A DNA stretch of 64,000 bases, taken from Dicyema japonicum. Taxonomy: Eukaryota > Dicyemida > Rhombozoa > Dicyemidae. How positions within the stretch are numbered: the stretch's first letter is position 1; every line of letters begins with the position of its first letter. Below are positions 12,300 through 23,968 of this stretch, in pieces. The notes beneath the pieces were generated by a model. The model had not been told where the DNA came from, did no database searches, and saw nothing but the letters and a program-made list of their open reading frames with translations. The DNA lies in the NCBI GenBank assembly GCA_011109175.1, contig RDEW01000006.1, forward strand, positions 77,547-141,546. The letters are read 5' to 3'. The translations under genes were made by a program, and so were the position numbers.

Positions 12300-13640
12300 A
12301 AAATTAGAATAATATTAAGTACAAATATGTTTTCCATATTCAAAGAAACAACTTAGAAACATCGACTTTGGTTTTTCACTTACAATGAGAATTGTCAGTT
12401 TCAATGTGATAATTGTTAAAATTAATAGTCTTGAGTATACACTGATCACAGTGTGAATTTACCAGTTTGTAAGAAACAGTTAAGTTATAAAGTGACCCTT
12501 AATATAGAAAATCTCCATATGTAGATTTGCCAAGTTAGTTAGTTCAGTGTTTATTGGTTGGATGGTTGGTGACGTAGCTGAGATAACAAACGTGCTATTA
12601 ATATTATTAATTTCTGAATTTCTGGCTATAACAAGAAACTTAATCATACGGTGCAATCTCGTGATTAAAGCGAAATATCGAAGAGTCGAGTTGACATGGT
12701 CGTGCAAGAGACATTAAACATTTTTGATTTTTGAAGAACCGTCGAAAGTCTCGTGTGAACCTGGTAGCCCCGAGTAATTTTAAGAATTTTTACATTCTCC
12801 AGTATCTTCTATCCATTCGTTTAAGCTTCTATACAAATAATTTGTTCTATAAGCATTGAATACGCTTGGCAAAATGACCTTAATATCTCAGAACAACGCA
12901 CGGAAAATCTTTAAATTTTTTTCAAATATTTTTTACCAAGCTTTATTACATGGATAATTATTAAGAGTACACTTTTGACTATTTTAATTTTGTCGCTGAC
13001 CAAATCACTGATAAAGATTACATCGTGGTCATCAAGGTTACATCAAAAAAAGAGTGGCGACTTTTCTTGGACGCATTAATTATATAAAAAATATATTGAT
13101 TTTGTCATAAATTATAAAATACAGTAAATTTTATCTAAATTAAAAATTACGTAAAAGTAATTGAAAAAAAATTAGCATTATCTTGAAAACAGAAACTAGC
13201 AGTAAATATTCCTTATGAACGCTTATAAAAGAGAAGAATAACGAACGAAACAAATTGTTAAAAATGACCGGTTGGGTTAACGTTTATAATTTAGATTACG
13301 TTTGGGGAATCGGATTTCTACACGATCAGGAGATCCTTGTGAGCGTGTTGGTTATTTGCTCTCCTTTTTATCCTAAATAAAATTTTTGTTATTTAGAATA
13401 CCTAAATACAACGAAAATTTTTCAATAAATGCTTCCTACCTAAGAATAGATTTTTGATCCAGTCTTTATCAAAATTTTCAGGAAACTATTTAATAATGTT
13501 TTCATGTCTGCTTTTAGATGATCTTTGATGTTTTCAAGTACAACTAAACACAATATAGTCCTTGAATGATGGAGATTTTCCTGTAAAAACGAAAACAAAC
13601 GATTTCCTTTTGATAAACAGATGTCAGACAAATCCTTATT
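12300..13640. other. No recognisable gene
   Basis: AT-rich interval. A short plus-strand frame at 13264 (MTGWVNVYNLDYVW...) ends in a possible GTGAGC donor and could be a first exon, but no partner exon was found. A 63-residue minus-strand frame (13440-13631) is unassigned. Confidence 0.35.
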
Positions 13641-13681
13641 TTAATATGAGAACGCTTCATTGGTAATTGTCTCACAAGAGC

Positions 13682-13800
13682 AATAGGGTATCTGACATTA
13701 TTGGCTTGTATATTACGCAATCTGCAGTTTCCGGTATATCTACTACGTATTTTGAACAGAGCCTAAAAATATAACGTGCTAATTTTTTAATTAAAATTTT
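13682..13800 (+). repeat. Left arm of a widely spaced inverted repeat
   Basis: About 119 bp starting AATAGGGTATCTGACATTAT is the reverse complement, with only a handful of differences, of 17646-17762. The arms lie roughly 3.85 kb apart and point inward. No target-site duplication is visible outside them. They could be the ends of one composite transposon or two opposed copies of a small repeat. Confidence 0.7.
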
Positions 13801-13814
13801 TATTTTTATTGAAT

Positions 13815-13839
13815 GCGGAACCCAGGTTAAGAACCACTG
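13815..13839 (-). mobile_element. Orphan hAT terminal inverted repeat
   Basis: The sequence ends GGTTAAGAACCACTG, the reverse complement of CAGTGGTTCTTAACC. It matches the termini of the hAT elements at 44240-44923 and 55239-55843. I could not find the opposite end upstream, so the rest of the element is lost or too diverged. Confidence 0.5.
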
Positions 13840-14030
13840 CTCTAAGGGAACATCTTACGTTGTAATTCGATTGATTTCGGAGACATTTCAATTGATTAAA
13901 TTAGCAAAGGACTCAATTTCAGAGATTATCCGATCGATCTTAACTGAGTACATCAAAGTGTCCCTGTGAACTTTCGAACATATGTTAATGGACGAAATAA
14001 ATATTATTTTATTATGTCATTAAAAATTAG

Positions 14031-14610
14031 TCTTCAACAATATTAGAAGATATTTCTTCACTAAAGGATGTCTCAATCTAAAATTAGTACATCACTAAAC
14101 TTCATCAGATATTTTTTTAATAAGATATTTCATGTATGTTTTGTTGTCCCCTATCAGCATAGATCTTTTCTTCTTTATATTTGCTAAAAAAAACATCGCT
14201 TTCCATTGGAACTATTCCAGCATCTCCAATTCGGTAGTGGAAATACTTTTCTTATGGAACTGAAAATTTGAATCTCCCTCATTAAACGAAAGCTACTCTT
14301 TTTCTTCTTCAAATTCCTCTTGATGTGGGACGGAGTGTAATTTCTTATATATTTCTTCTTGCTCAGAATCGTGGACTCCTAAAGAGGTTATTAGAGAAGT
14401 CATTGAAATTAATTCGTAACTTAACTCTTCTTCCTCAATTCTGTGATTTTCTAAATTGTCAAATTCCTAAAAAAAGCATGCCGAATACTGAATTTATAAA
14501 ATAATAGATTTTGATCAAGAATTTCAAAATTCTCTAAAAAACTGAATAATTTCGTTGCCTCGGTACTATCGATGATGGAATCAGACTAAGAAAATTGAGT
14601 GATAAAACTG
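14031..14610 (-). CDS. Hypothetical acidic protein (spliced, frame uncertain)
   Basis: Minus-strand frames encode an acidic stretch (EFDNLENHRIEEEELSYELI, then EQEEIYKKLHSVPHQEEFEE), a GDAGIVPMESDVFF segment, and a tail KKISDEIETSFSEEISS NIVED before a stop at about 14033. The tail joins across a 23-bp GT...AG intron at about 14078-14100, and a 22-bp intron candidate lies at 14467-14488. Both have the size of introns in the surer genes of the window. The middle part switches frame between about 14190 and 14310 without a clear intron. I do not recognise the family. No membrane segment or signal peptide is visible. Confidence 0.35.
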
Positions 14611-14666
14611 GCTTTGAGATTTTGACATCGGAAAAACCGTAACATTACTCGCACTACAGGGGAGAC

Positions 14667-14963
14667 ATGCTTGGGGTGTTCCTGGTGTCACCACTGCTTT
14701 ACACTTATGTAGAGAAGTCGATGATCATGTGGGACATCAGGAGTGACCATGTACCCCGAGAGATGTTATTGAACCTAACTCCAGACCCCATGGACTCTGT
14801 GTTTACAGGTTACGACCTAACAAGAGTGAATTGGGAACACTATAGAAGAAACATATCTAGAAACCTCAAAAACTGGAAGGATGGACCTTATTCCCGAAAT
14901 GATATTGACAATATACAGAGACCTCTTAATTATGATGGTGAGATACTGTTTTATAATAATTGA
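14667..14963 (+). mobile_element. Fragment of LINE endonuclease domain
   Basis: An open frame of 98 residues contains WDIRSDHVP, the SDH catalytic motif near the C-terminus of apurinic-type LINE endonucleases, followed by YDLTRVNWEHYRRNISR, the usual linker before the reverse transcriptase. It is cut off at both ends. Confidence 0.55.
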
Positions 14964-14969
14964 TTTATT

Positions 14970-15050
14970 CTGAAATTTGCCATTTCCAAAATTTGCCGCA
15001 AAAATGCTGGAACCAAGAATGGCAAATTTGGGAGAATTTACTGTATTATT
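14970..15050 (+). repeat. Short repeat with inverted AATTTGCCATT ends (copy 1)
   Basis: The unit starts AAATTTGCCATTTCC and ends AATGGCAAATTTGGGAGAAT, so its ends are inverted copies of each other; it finishes in TTTACTGTA. A second copy lies at 22365-22432. The layout suggests a fragment of a small non-autonomous DNA transposon. Confidence 0.5.
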
Positions 15051-15056
15051 TTTATT

Positions 15057-15430
15057 TTATATTAAATGATTTTGTTTATTGACAATCTTATTCAGAGCCT
15101 TGTGACTTGGAGATCTGCCAGCGTTCCTCTTGCAGGCAAGAGGGTACAGGCTATATAAGTCTATTAGGACGCAACATCGGCACGGTGAGGTACACATACT
15201 TTTAGTCCCAGCCGCAGAGATACCACTTCTAACGCATTCATTATCCAGAATGTGTCCAGAACTCCATTGGGGATAGCGTTTAGCCAAACTCCGCTCTCAG
15301 GGGAAACAAACGCGTCGGTGCTGATTGGCCGATTTCCAGTAGGAGTCCAAATGATTTCCAGCAAAATAAATTGTACAGAATTCGCTGGCAGTCTTGTGAA
15401 GTAGGCAGGGGAGGTTGTTGGCATTCCAGG
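15057..15430 (-). mobile_element. RLE-type retrotransposon fragment (family B), zinc-finger region
   Basis: Minus-strand frames read SPESGVWLNAIPNGVL, LRLGLKVCVPH and CKRNAGRSPSHKALNKIV. These match, piece by piece, the better copy at 22649-23430. The Cys/His arrangement (C.C....G...LAC...AGR...H) is the zinc finger that precedes the restriction-like endonuclease in this kind of element. The copy is frame-broken and ends before the endonuclease. Confidence 0.6.
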
Positions 15431-16740
15431 CTTCTCGTACGTGGATTATTTTTTGTCAATTGAGAATTCGGGTAATTAAGTGTAGAATCTTCCTGACTAA
15501 TTATATTATCTATATAATAAAATACTAATTTTGATCTACATACTAAAACTCTGAGTTCACAGCAAACAAAACATATTCCTATAAAATTAAATAAAATTAA
15601 GCTTTTCCCATTAGAATTAGATGACAGTAAGTAAAGCGAAAAGTAAATCCCTTTCAGGAGTTAGATAGCTGTGAGTGAAACGCACTGCTCACCTAGTCTA
15701 TAATAAGGAAACATCAAATTCAAATTCGATTGAAACATGCTTATTTATTCGATTTATCGTTGATTAATGAAATCTCTTACTTTTAATTACCAAACGCATG
15801 ACTGGGGGTTATATATTTATTGAAGATGACTAAAAGCACGAATTTCTAGGTAATAAATGATGAACATGGGGAGCTATAAGTATTATGTTCTTCGCGACAA
15901 GTGTAGTGATTTAAGGTCACCAGTAATTAGATGACAAATGGGATAAAAACAGGTGTTGTTAATTGTAATATAAATTTGAACGATTTGTGGATAATTAATG
16001 AATTATTTGATACTTTTTTGTTTATTTTTATTCGTCAAATTATCATTACAGGCGGTTGTACATATTTTAATTATATAAGTTCGAGCAAATAGACAACCCA
16101 GGTGACTCACATGAACATTATCAAATTGGATTTAAAGAAAGGAAGAGATCATACATTGACTATGATTCAGAGCCTTTATTCGTCGCATAACAGATTAATA
16201 CACTAACATATATATGTCAGCTAATATGTTAACTACATTTACTATATTCATTTAATAGTTCATCTCATAGCTTCTTAAACTCCTAGGAGGTTTCATGTAG
16301 CCATTCCTCCCAAGAGAATCCAGGTCCCTATTCGGCAGCAATCACAAAGAACCGATTGAACTATGAAAGGATGTTTTCAATCCACAAAGTCTTCCAAGAT
16401 TAAATCGAAGAACATAATTTATGTGGAGTAAATAAAAAAGGCTAAACTAACGTCTATCACAATCACCCTATCTATCACAATGATAGATTTTTGTCAATAA
16501 AGTCAAAAAATTGACATGTTATTTAAAATTGTTTAAAAATAAAAAAATAAAATTTATATTGATTTTTAATTATTAATTTTTATAGTATTTGAATAAATTA
16601 CTAACGTGTCTATTTTTAATAGTGTTTCACTGTAAAATATATTTTCACACTCCCTCTACCGACTCTAGGATCGATAAGGTCACTATTGCTTAGTCGAATA
16701 TGATTTTCCTTGCATAAGTTGAACAGTAAAGTTTACAAAA
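15431..16740. other. No gene; SINE-tail hairpins
   Basis: AT-rich. Around 15870-15895 lies a degenerate copy of the AGAGCTATAAATATTATAGC hairpin found at the end of the SINE at 60794-61106. Near 16090-16180 a plus-strand segment (YQIGFKERKRS) vaguely resembles a LINE reverse transcriptase but is too short to call. Confidence 0.4.
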
Positions 16741-16741
16741 C

Positions 16742-17470
16742 TTGTTTCAATGTCAAAATTTTGAATTTTTGATGTCAATAAAGTCAGGAAAAGCCTGGAA
16801 CAAGCTAAATCTTTCTCTTATATTTTTGCTGCACATTAGGAGCTATAAATGTTATGGCTCTCGTAAAAGTGCTAATTATAATAAAGTCAATTACAATTGT
16901 GACAATGCAACCATTTCACGTATGTTGAAAATTTCAAAAACAATTGTTTTAAAATTTACAAAACAGGGTGTATTCACAGCAACTTCTTGCGGGGGTGACA
17001 GTAGGACCAAACTAACCACAGAGTCGAAACAACATATTCGTATTTATTGATGAATTTGAATAATCATTAAGGCCTGGACGTTTAAGAGATGTTTCAGGAT
17101 CTCTGCCTACATTCTTGAAGGGAACATCAGAAACAGAAATTTCAGTCATTTTGCATCAATGACTAAATATGGTATACTTAACTTACCATATAAAACTAAA
17201 GACCTGTTAACGGAGAGGATTTTAAGATTTTCTGGAGTCCTTAAAAAATCTTAGTTCTGAATTTTATAATTTAGATTTTTGGTAATGCCCGAATTCATCA
17301 TTATATGGGTATTAAAGAATTGATAGAAACAGAAAACCTACTGTTTATATTTACTCACCATTTCTCAATACAATTAAGAATGTATTCAGCACATGGAAAA
17401 ATTATATTTCCAGAGGAGTGGATGAAAATGAAAAAAATTATTGACTAATTAAAAAAAATTAAAAGCTAAA
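16742..17470 (+). mobile_element. Tc1/mariner-type (IS630-like) transposase relic
   Basis: An open frame at 16742-17050 carries a helix-turn-helix (NATISRMLKISKTIVLKF) and the segment GGDSRTKLTTESKQHIR, typical of the paired-like DNA-binding domain of IS630/Tc1/mariner transposases. After several frameshifts, at about 17345-17440, the strand reads YSPFLNTIKNVFSTWKNYI, the 'SPxLNPIE' motif that contains the last acidic catalytic residue; here the expected E is K. No terminal repeats were found, so the copy is dead. Confidence 0.65.
16839..16866 (+). repeat. SINE-tail hairpin motif
   Basis: GGAGCTATAAATGTTATGGC followed by TCTCG is a near-copy of the perfect palindrome at 61060-61083. It lies inside the mariner relic, so it may be a small 3' SINE fragment inserted there. 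Confidence 0.4.
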
Positions 17471-17645
17471 AAAAATTATTACGAAAGCAAGACAATCAAA
17501 TTAATCCAGCTGTAATAATGGATTGGCTGTTCCTCCTGACATCTGCCAGAGAAATCCTTTGGAACAACATTTGTTGCTGACTTTAGAGATCACAGACCCA
17601 AGCGATCTTAGAAAAGTGACCGTCTTGACCCGAAGACTCCACTTG

Positions 17646-17762
17646 AAATTTTAATTAAAAATTAGCAAGTTATATTTTTAGGCTCTGTTCAAAATACGGA
17701 GTAGATATACCGGAAACTGCAGATTGCATAATATGCAAGCCAATAATGTCAGATACCCTATT
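17646..17762 (-). repeat. Right arm of a widely spaced inverted repeat
   Basis: This is the reverse-complement partner of 13682-13800. Its outer edge abuts the LINE endonuclease fragment that begins at about 17763. Confidence 0.7.
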
Positions 17763-18180
17763 TCCTCCTCCACGGACAAAAAGGCAATCCTTTCTGATAA
17801 ACGTGTATCCCGGGATTGTTAGAGGAGGAAGAGTGTGACAGTTTAGTCTCTTGTAAAAGACACATGTCGACGTCGTATTTCAAGAAAGTTCTGAGTTCGA
17901 ATATCTTTCCTCTCAATCCATTTATGTTGAGTTGAATAATGGTAAAAGTTTTCATTTGTCCCTGATTAGGTTTGATGTCTCCATAGATTATTAAGAGCAT
18001 TCTTAACATGTCAAATGTGTAATACAGAAAGATCCGTCCAAAAAAGACATTCTTCTTTGATTGAGATGAGCAAATGATCATTTTTAATCTGTGACAAACT
18101 CCACAGTTGACGCCACCAGGAACTGCAAACAACATGACGCGCCCTAGTTGAACCAAGCTACCGTTTTCCTAAGTGCATAA
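17763..18180 (-). mobile_element. LINE 5' fragment: start of the endonuclease ORF
   Basis: The minus strand reads GDIKPNQGQ, then FTIIQLNINGLRGKIFELRT, VDMCLLQETKLS. This is the N-terminus of an apurinic-type endonuclease: the QLNINGLRGK strand and the catalytic glutamate in QETKL. It matches the piece at 53790-53890 on the plus strand. The ORF stops at the inverted repeat, so the remainder of the element has been lost. Confidence 0.65.
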
Positions 18181-18199
18181 AATTTAATAATTGAATCAA

Positions 18200-18920
18200 A
18201 ATTTAAAAAGAAATTTTTAAATAAATTACTTTAAAATTTTTAAAATTACTGACTAAACAACTGCGGTACTTGTGTAACGATTATTTTAGTCAATACAATG
18301 CCAAGCAATCGGACTTCCAGTGGCTAGACAGGTACATCAGTGTTTGTTTGATTGGTTCAGAAGCCTCTCATATTTATCTTCGCAGATAGATAGACAGTCT
18401 TTCTGTTCAGGCATCATTACTCTCAGATGCTCTATATCTGATCTCCGACGATTCTGTTGGGAGTTGGAGAATCATCTTGATCAAAAATTGACTGGAGCAC
18501 AAAGATAACAGATACGCAGGGCGCGGTGGGGGGATTCCCAGTTTACCAAAACTAACGGGTAACGTTGCTTGGTCCATCCTTAGTCATCAAATTTAATATT
18601 TGTAAGACGTTCGATAGTTATCCTGAAAATGGAATTGATAGTATTGAGCCGTTGCATTTTCAAGTAACAAATGGCCCCGAAGAACATAGTTTAATTTTTG
18701 TGCTGTCAAGGCGTTTCTCAGCAAAAATAGAAATGTAAGTGAGTCCAGCATCCAGACGTTTGAATGTTGTTTTTAGTTGTTCTTTTTTCTGAGACATTCA
18801 AAATGAACGAAATAAATTAATCAGTAATACTAAAATTCCATCATTGATTTGTTTAATATTAATAAATTAATTATTAATAAATTTTTTAAACTTGTTCAAC
18901 CTTGTAACATTTTACTTTAG
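18200..18920. other. No recognisable gene; one possible first exon
   Basis: A minus-strand frame starting at about 18805 (MSQKKEQLKTTFKRLDAGLT) looks protein-like for about 45 residues before a stop. I find no homologue or convincing splice partner. A 62-residue plus-strand frame at 18320 is unassigned. Confidence 0.25.
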
Positions 18921-19165
18921 TGGAGTCATGTGATCCACCTGTCTCAGGTGGCTTCTAGTGCCAGGGTAACACCAAAAAGGATCATTTGCTCTTCCCCACT
19001 CCATTGGAGGCAATGAATGGACGTCTTTTACCATTTTATGGTGGTTCTTGGTGGACATAGTGACGTTGGAGGACTCTTTTTTGTAGCAGCGGAAAATGGA
19101 TCACTTAATTAGTTGTATACTTTTAACTTCTTTCTCGGTGTATCTGGGGTTAATAAATAAATAAA
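18921..19165 (+). repeat. Solo LINE 3' end (tail type 2)
   Basis: From AGTGGAGTCATGTGATCCAC to GGGGTTAATAAATAAATAAA this is a diverged twin of 32861-33105. The terminal TTTCTCGGTGTATC..GGGGTTAATAAATAAAT resembles the 3' end of the LINEs at 27470-31277 and 47525-48175, so these are severely 5'-truncated LINE insertions. Confidence 0.65.
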
Positions 19166-19169
19166 TCTT

Positions 19170-20990
19170 AGAAAAGTGTGAGATCTGCCTGAGGTGAGGT
19201 TAAAGTAATGGAAACATTACCTACTCCTTGCCGGAAGTGAGTCTTTTTCTTAGAAAATTTAGAAGGGGTATGACTAGAAGTTAAATCAAAATGAAAAAAA
19301 TTAGAGTATGTAGGGAAATAAAGTCAGGTCTGCATAAATATGCATTTATTTGTGAGAATTATGACATCTCCAAAGCAAGTCTATACTGAATGAAAATGGA
19401 TATGAAATAAATCCTTTATGAAGGTTGTTCTGAGAAAATTTAAGCCGCTTATAATAGGGCGGTAAAAATTGCCAAGAGTATTGAGAGGGGTAAATCTAAA
19501 ATCCATTAACATTGATGCTTCATACAAAGTATGGATGACAAAAAGTATTTTGGAAATTAGTTATTTAACCAAGAAATTTGGGAAAGAAGAAAAATAGAAG
19601 ATGGATAATGCAACTTGTATACTTGTATCCAATATTAAAACATCGACTAATTTTATTCCAAAAATACGACAAATTGCTATTGCTAAGTGAAATAACCCCA
19701 GGTTATAAACTATCAGCAAAACTGACTACATTCAGGTCAATGATGAATCCGACTTTTTCGTTGCCTATAATTGCTATTGACACGTTTTGTTGTCGACAGT
19801 CTGTCACTAGCTGCACGTGTATGTGTTTTTGTTACTAATAATAAATTTCAAGTCTCTAGAAGGAAAAGGCTGAGAAAGAATGTAACAGTCGTGTAAACCC
19901 CTTCATGAGCGGAAACAATAAAATTTAATCAATCTCATTCAAGTCGTTTTCTTTTCGATTAACTGGGGGAGTAATCGGTTACCATTCCGTTAGTACATTC
20001 ATTACCTGATTTCCAAACAATCAAGTGAGCTAGCACGTGGATGACTCATACACTCTCCCTGGGTACCTTTTCAGATCTTCGATGTCATCGTTTATGTCCG
20101 GGAAATTGAAAATATTTAGAGGGAAAGAAAACCTATATTGGAAAAACTCTATATCTGAACAGTCTTCGTTATTTCAGGGTAAAATAGGTCAACAATAATA
20201 AAAATAATTAAAATCACTTTGGTAGCGGATTCAAGTTGACTGAAAGTGGGTGAATTTTACTCCCAGACAAGTTAACTATAGAGACGTTTTTTTTTTTGCA
20301 AAAAGAGGAATTGTTTTTTTGTTAAATCCCTCTGATTTTAGCAATAATTTGATCACAAATCCTTCATGAGTCTCTCTCTAATTAGATTATTTTTGTTAAA
20401 AATTATAACATTTTTTTGTTCCGCTTGAGCTCACTTTTTTAGCAGATGTACCGCCACAGCTAAACTTCCCAAATGACACTGTTATCAGATCCGAATGACC
20501 CATCTAGAGCCTTGTACTATAACCTTGGAGTTACATTGAGGCAGTGTGTTACATTGTCGTTGATAAATCAACTCCCATCTACACTATATCTCTAATGTCC
20601 TCTTACAATGCCAATCTAGAGTCCAAGCTCAAAAGAGTATTCTTTTCCCGCTGATTCTCCCAGGCCCGTTACCCCAGCTGTGGTTTCGATAGTGCCGATT
20701 GCGACAGTGAGAATCTCGTTAGCCCATTCATGTGCGTCATCAATTAAATTACGAGGTATTTGGCTATTTTAAGAGAGTGCTTAAGTGAATCTTTTCACGC
20801 TGACGTTCAGAGCACTAGGTAGAAATCACACTGCGTCAAACCCGTTACCGGCGATCGCACTGCTTTGTTGTTATTACAGTCAGATTCCTTTTCACAATGC
20901 CAGTTCTACTTTTGTTGTTTAATGCCTTACCCCCTATATCAAGTAATAGCAAACTATCACAACAGAAATAGAGCAATATAGGATCAATCC
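19170..20990. other. No recognisable gene
   Basis: AT-rich to about 20430, then noticeably more GC-rich. An 86-residue plus-strand frame (19578-19838) ends in a Cys-rich tail but matches nothing I know. Confidence 0.4.
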
Positions 20991-20999
20991 GTAGAGCCA

Positions 21000-21560
21000 A
21001 TCCTTCTACCGAAGGTACAACTCTATTTTTGCCGACTTCCTTATCAGAGTTTATCTATTCACCAGAGGCTGATAACCTTGAAGACCTGCTCCGGTCATTA
21101 CACCAAGACATGCGTAATTCTTTAACTATAGGGTCTCAACCTTCTCCGAAGCAGAGCCTGGGTTAGTTGCTGTCGTTTTAAGGTTGGGGAGAGGATATCG
21201 ACACAGGTGGTGTCCCAGGCAAGGTATTTACCACTTTCCCATGAAAAGAAAGTGGTTCCGTCCGTCTTCGGTTTGCTTGAGCAAGTTCAAGCGGCTCCAA
21301 TTGGACAGGAAATCCAGCAGCCTCAAGTCTCCAAGCAATAACTCCGTTGATTGCGGCGTGTCTAAGACTCCTTCCAGCACTCATCCGGCAGGAAAGAGAG
21401 TAAAGACCTTCAGCGTCGACCATTCCTCCAAATCTACACCGATGGATATGCAAACGTCCATTCCGAGGCAGACAAAACCCCAATCCTCGTCGCGTCGTCA
21501 TCCAATGGTGTCCCAAGTGAGGTGCATGATAATGCTCTGAGTCAGGCTCCGCTCTTGTTC
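21000..21560 (-). mobile_element. RLE-type retrotransposon fragment (family B relative), zinc finger and endonuclease
   Basis: Minus-strand frames read CRFGGMVDAEGLYSLSCRM, then SAGRSLRHAAINGVIAWRLE, AAGFPVQLEPLELA, and a block corresponding to the RPDG and WD-T-D motifs. A shifted frame continues with DTTCVDILSPTL-like codons. This is the C-terminal zinc finger plus PD-(D/E)XK-like endonuclease of an R2/HERO-like element. It is more GC-rich than its surroundings, suggesting a younger or differently sourced insertion. Frameshifts make it inactive. Confidence 0.6.
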
Positions 21561-21599
21561 GTCGATGCAGAAGCCAGAACTGACCTTAAGTTTGGCGCT

Positions 21600-22364
21600 T
21601 GTCCCTGACCGCAATAGTAAGTCAGTATTAGTTAGACTGTTTTAAACTTCTAAATGTACAGAAAGTGAATTACAACTTAATAATTTAAACATAACAGATT
21701 AAATCGTATCCAAAATGGATATTTATGATCCTAATAAGATAAAAAAAACAAAAATCAAGTTTTGTCCAAGTACCTACGTCACTAAGAAAAGCTGAAAAAG
21801 TTTTAATATAAAGATCAAAAACTAGCTCCTAGAAACCATTAAAAAAGACAATGATTTAATGCTCATTACCTCAATAAAAAGCTCAATAAGTTTGACAATT
21901 GTCGAGAGCGTCGATAATCAAGGTGTCTCCGCCAACCGTTCAGTCGTCTAGGTAGTAAATATTAAGAGGGGCCAGGATCTTCTGAATAACGTGGTCAATA
22001 GTAATGGAGAAAAAAGAGAAGTCCAATGGGATCACATTGCTAAGCAACAGACGAAGAGTCGACAATATGATAACGGAAGACAAGCAACTATCAAATCAGT
22101 AAGAAAGAGTAAAAAGTGGCCTCACATCCATGAGGGACACCAACCCTCAGCTGGGTTAGAGACATCTTCTCACTCAGACGGTTACATGCAAGTTTCACAG
22201 AAATCTTTGATGCAAAACATCTGAAAGAAATTCTCTATGGCAATTGGATGAATACCACCGTTATTTTAAGTAGTTTATTTTTTAATTTTTTTCATAATAA
22301 ACTGACTTAAATTTTAAATAAAATTACTACGAAGTGGATATAATAATCATTGATTAATTTAAGA
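21600..22364. other. No recognisable gene
   Basis: A 77-residue plus-strand frame (21991-22224), very polar and Gln/Ser/Lys-rich, shows no motif. The rest is AT-rich. Confidence 0.35.
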
Positions 22365-22432
22365 AATTTGTCATTTCTCAAATTTGCCACAAAAATCACC
22401 GAAACCAAAATGGCAGATTTGAGAGAGAGATA
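22365..22432 (+). repeat. Short repeat with inverted AATTTGCCATT ends (copy 2)
   Basis: Diverged copy of 14970-15050: ATTTGTCATTTCTCAAATTT ... AAAATGGCAGATTTGAGAG. Confidence 0.45.
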
Positions 22433-22648
22433 AAAAACAGTGCCAGAAAAAAGAGGAAAGTGACTGGATTAATCTCACTTTAGCTCTTGGTAAGCAAAAT
22501 GTGAAGTACTCTTCATTATGAAGACAACAAGAAACTCAATAGTTTAATGAACATAGTTCCAAAAATAGACACACTATAAAAATACGGGTTTCCATTGTCC
22601 TGGTTGAACCCATGATTTTGTCGCAATCTAATTACTTTCTCACAAAGA

Positions 22649-23430
22649 TTGAACTCCAGCGGACCAGATAAAACTTCACAAAACTACCAGCGAAACCTGG
22701 ACAATTTATTGTGCTGGAAATCATTTGGACTCCTACTGGAATCTGCCAATCAGCACCGAGGCGGTTGTTTGCTTTTGGGGGCTTCTCCTGAGAGCGGAGC
22801 TTGGCTAAATGCCATCCCAAATGGAGCTCTGGGCACGTTTCTGGATAATGAATGCGTTAGAAGTGGTATTTCTCTGCGGCTAGGACTGAAAGTATGTGCA
22901 CCTCACCCGTGCCGATGTGGCATCCTGATAGACTGCTATGGCCTGTACCCTCTGCACCCTTTCGCTTGGAAGAGGAGGCTTGCAAGATCTCCAAAGCACA
23001 AGGCTCTGAATGAGATTGTCAAGCGGGCAATGGATCCTGCTGGATACTTGGTCATTATTGAACCGGTCGGGTTATGCAGAAGTGACTGGAAACGACCGGA
23101 CTTATTTCCCTTTGAGGGTGGGAAAGACCTTGCTTGGGACGTGACATATACAGACTTGTTCGCCCCGAACAATCTTCACGAGTGCGCTCCAAAGCCCTGC
23201 TCTGCAGCCGTCAAGGCGGAGAAAGCAGACTAGAAAAATACGGCGACCTTTCCGATAATGTCCAATTTGCTTTGCTATGGAGACTTCCAGATCTTACTCC
23301 CTCTACACTAGAGTTTTTCGAACGTCTCAGAACCGGATCACCTCCTGCACTAAAGATCTCCGCGAATGCCGCTGGCTGTTTGAGCGAATTTCGCTCGCAA
23401 TTCTGAGAGGGAACAGCCACGAAGTAGGGC
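22649..23430 (+). mobile_element. RLE-type retrotransposon (family B), C-terminal zinc finger and endonuclease
   Basis: This is the longest family B frame, 194 residues to 23233, continuing in another frame to about 23430. Blocks in order: SPESGAWLNAIPNGALGTFL, LDNECVRSGISLRLGLKVC, a C.C....D..GL..L.....H finger (CAPHPCRCGILIDCYGLYPL), SPKHKALNEIVKRAMD, IIEPVGLCRSDWKRPD, then GKDLAWDVTYTDLFAPN. KRPD and WDVTYTD supply the acidic residues of a restriction-like endonuclease. After a shift it reads a DLSDNVQFALLWRL block and a tail related to SLAILRGNSH. The upstream reverse transcriptase is absent. Confidence 0.65.
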
Positions 23431-23479
23431 GGCAGCTAACTAATGTTTTGTCCATATCATTTTTAATTAAAAAATAGCC

Positions 23480-23968
23480 AATTCACGATTTAATGAGTTT
23501 GTTTATAGTTGTTCTGCTATTTTAACGGAAACAGTTTTTTACAGCGCCTGGGAATGACCACATCCACTGTTTCTTGGAAGCTTGATTGATACTAAAGTTT
23601 TTTGTTGTCTCTCAAAATATCACTCCAATAGTTATCTCTTGTAGATTCATGTAGGAATATCTGTCTTCTGATATTTTAATTAAAACAAACTGAAATGGAG
23701 TCACAATAACCAGGATAAGATGGCCATTCCTGTTTATGCTTATAAAGATATATATTCCATATCTTAATAATTTACAGTCAATGAGGGTGTGGTGCTCCAA
23801 TACTCTCAATAGCCCCTGATTTACTTGACTCAGTTTGGAATGTAGATAAGAAAGGGATCCTTTCAAGATGCAGCCCAGGTATTTGGCGTTTTTTGCATTA
23901 AATGGATCAAATGACGTTTATATAAATTGAAGAGGAGAAGGGGAGAAAAGAAATCCTCGAACAAGTAG
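23480..23968. other. No recognisable gene
   Basis: An 84-residue minus-strand frame (23612-23866: MKGSLSYLHSKLSQVNQGLL...) has the look of real protein with a long beta-rich stretch, but I could not assign it. Confidence 0.25.

Noticed and set aside
21184-21540. 118-residue plus-strand open frame as a gene
   Set aside because: It is antisense to the zinc finger and endonuclease of the RLE element, which has clear motifs.
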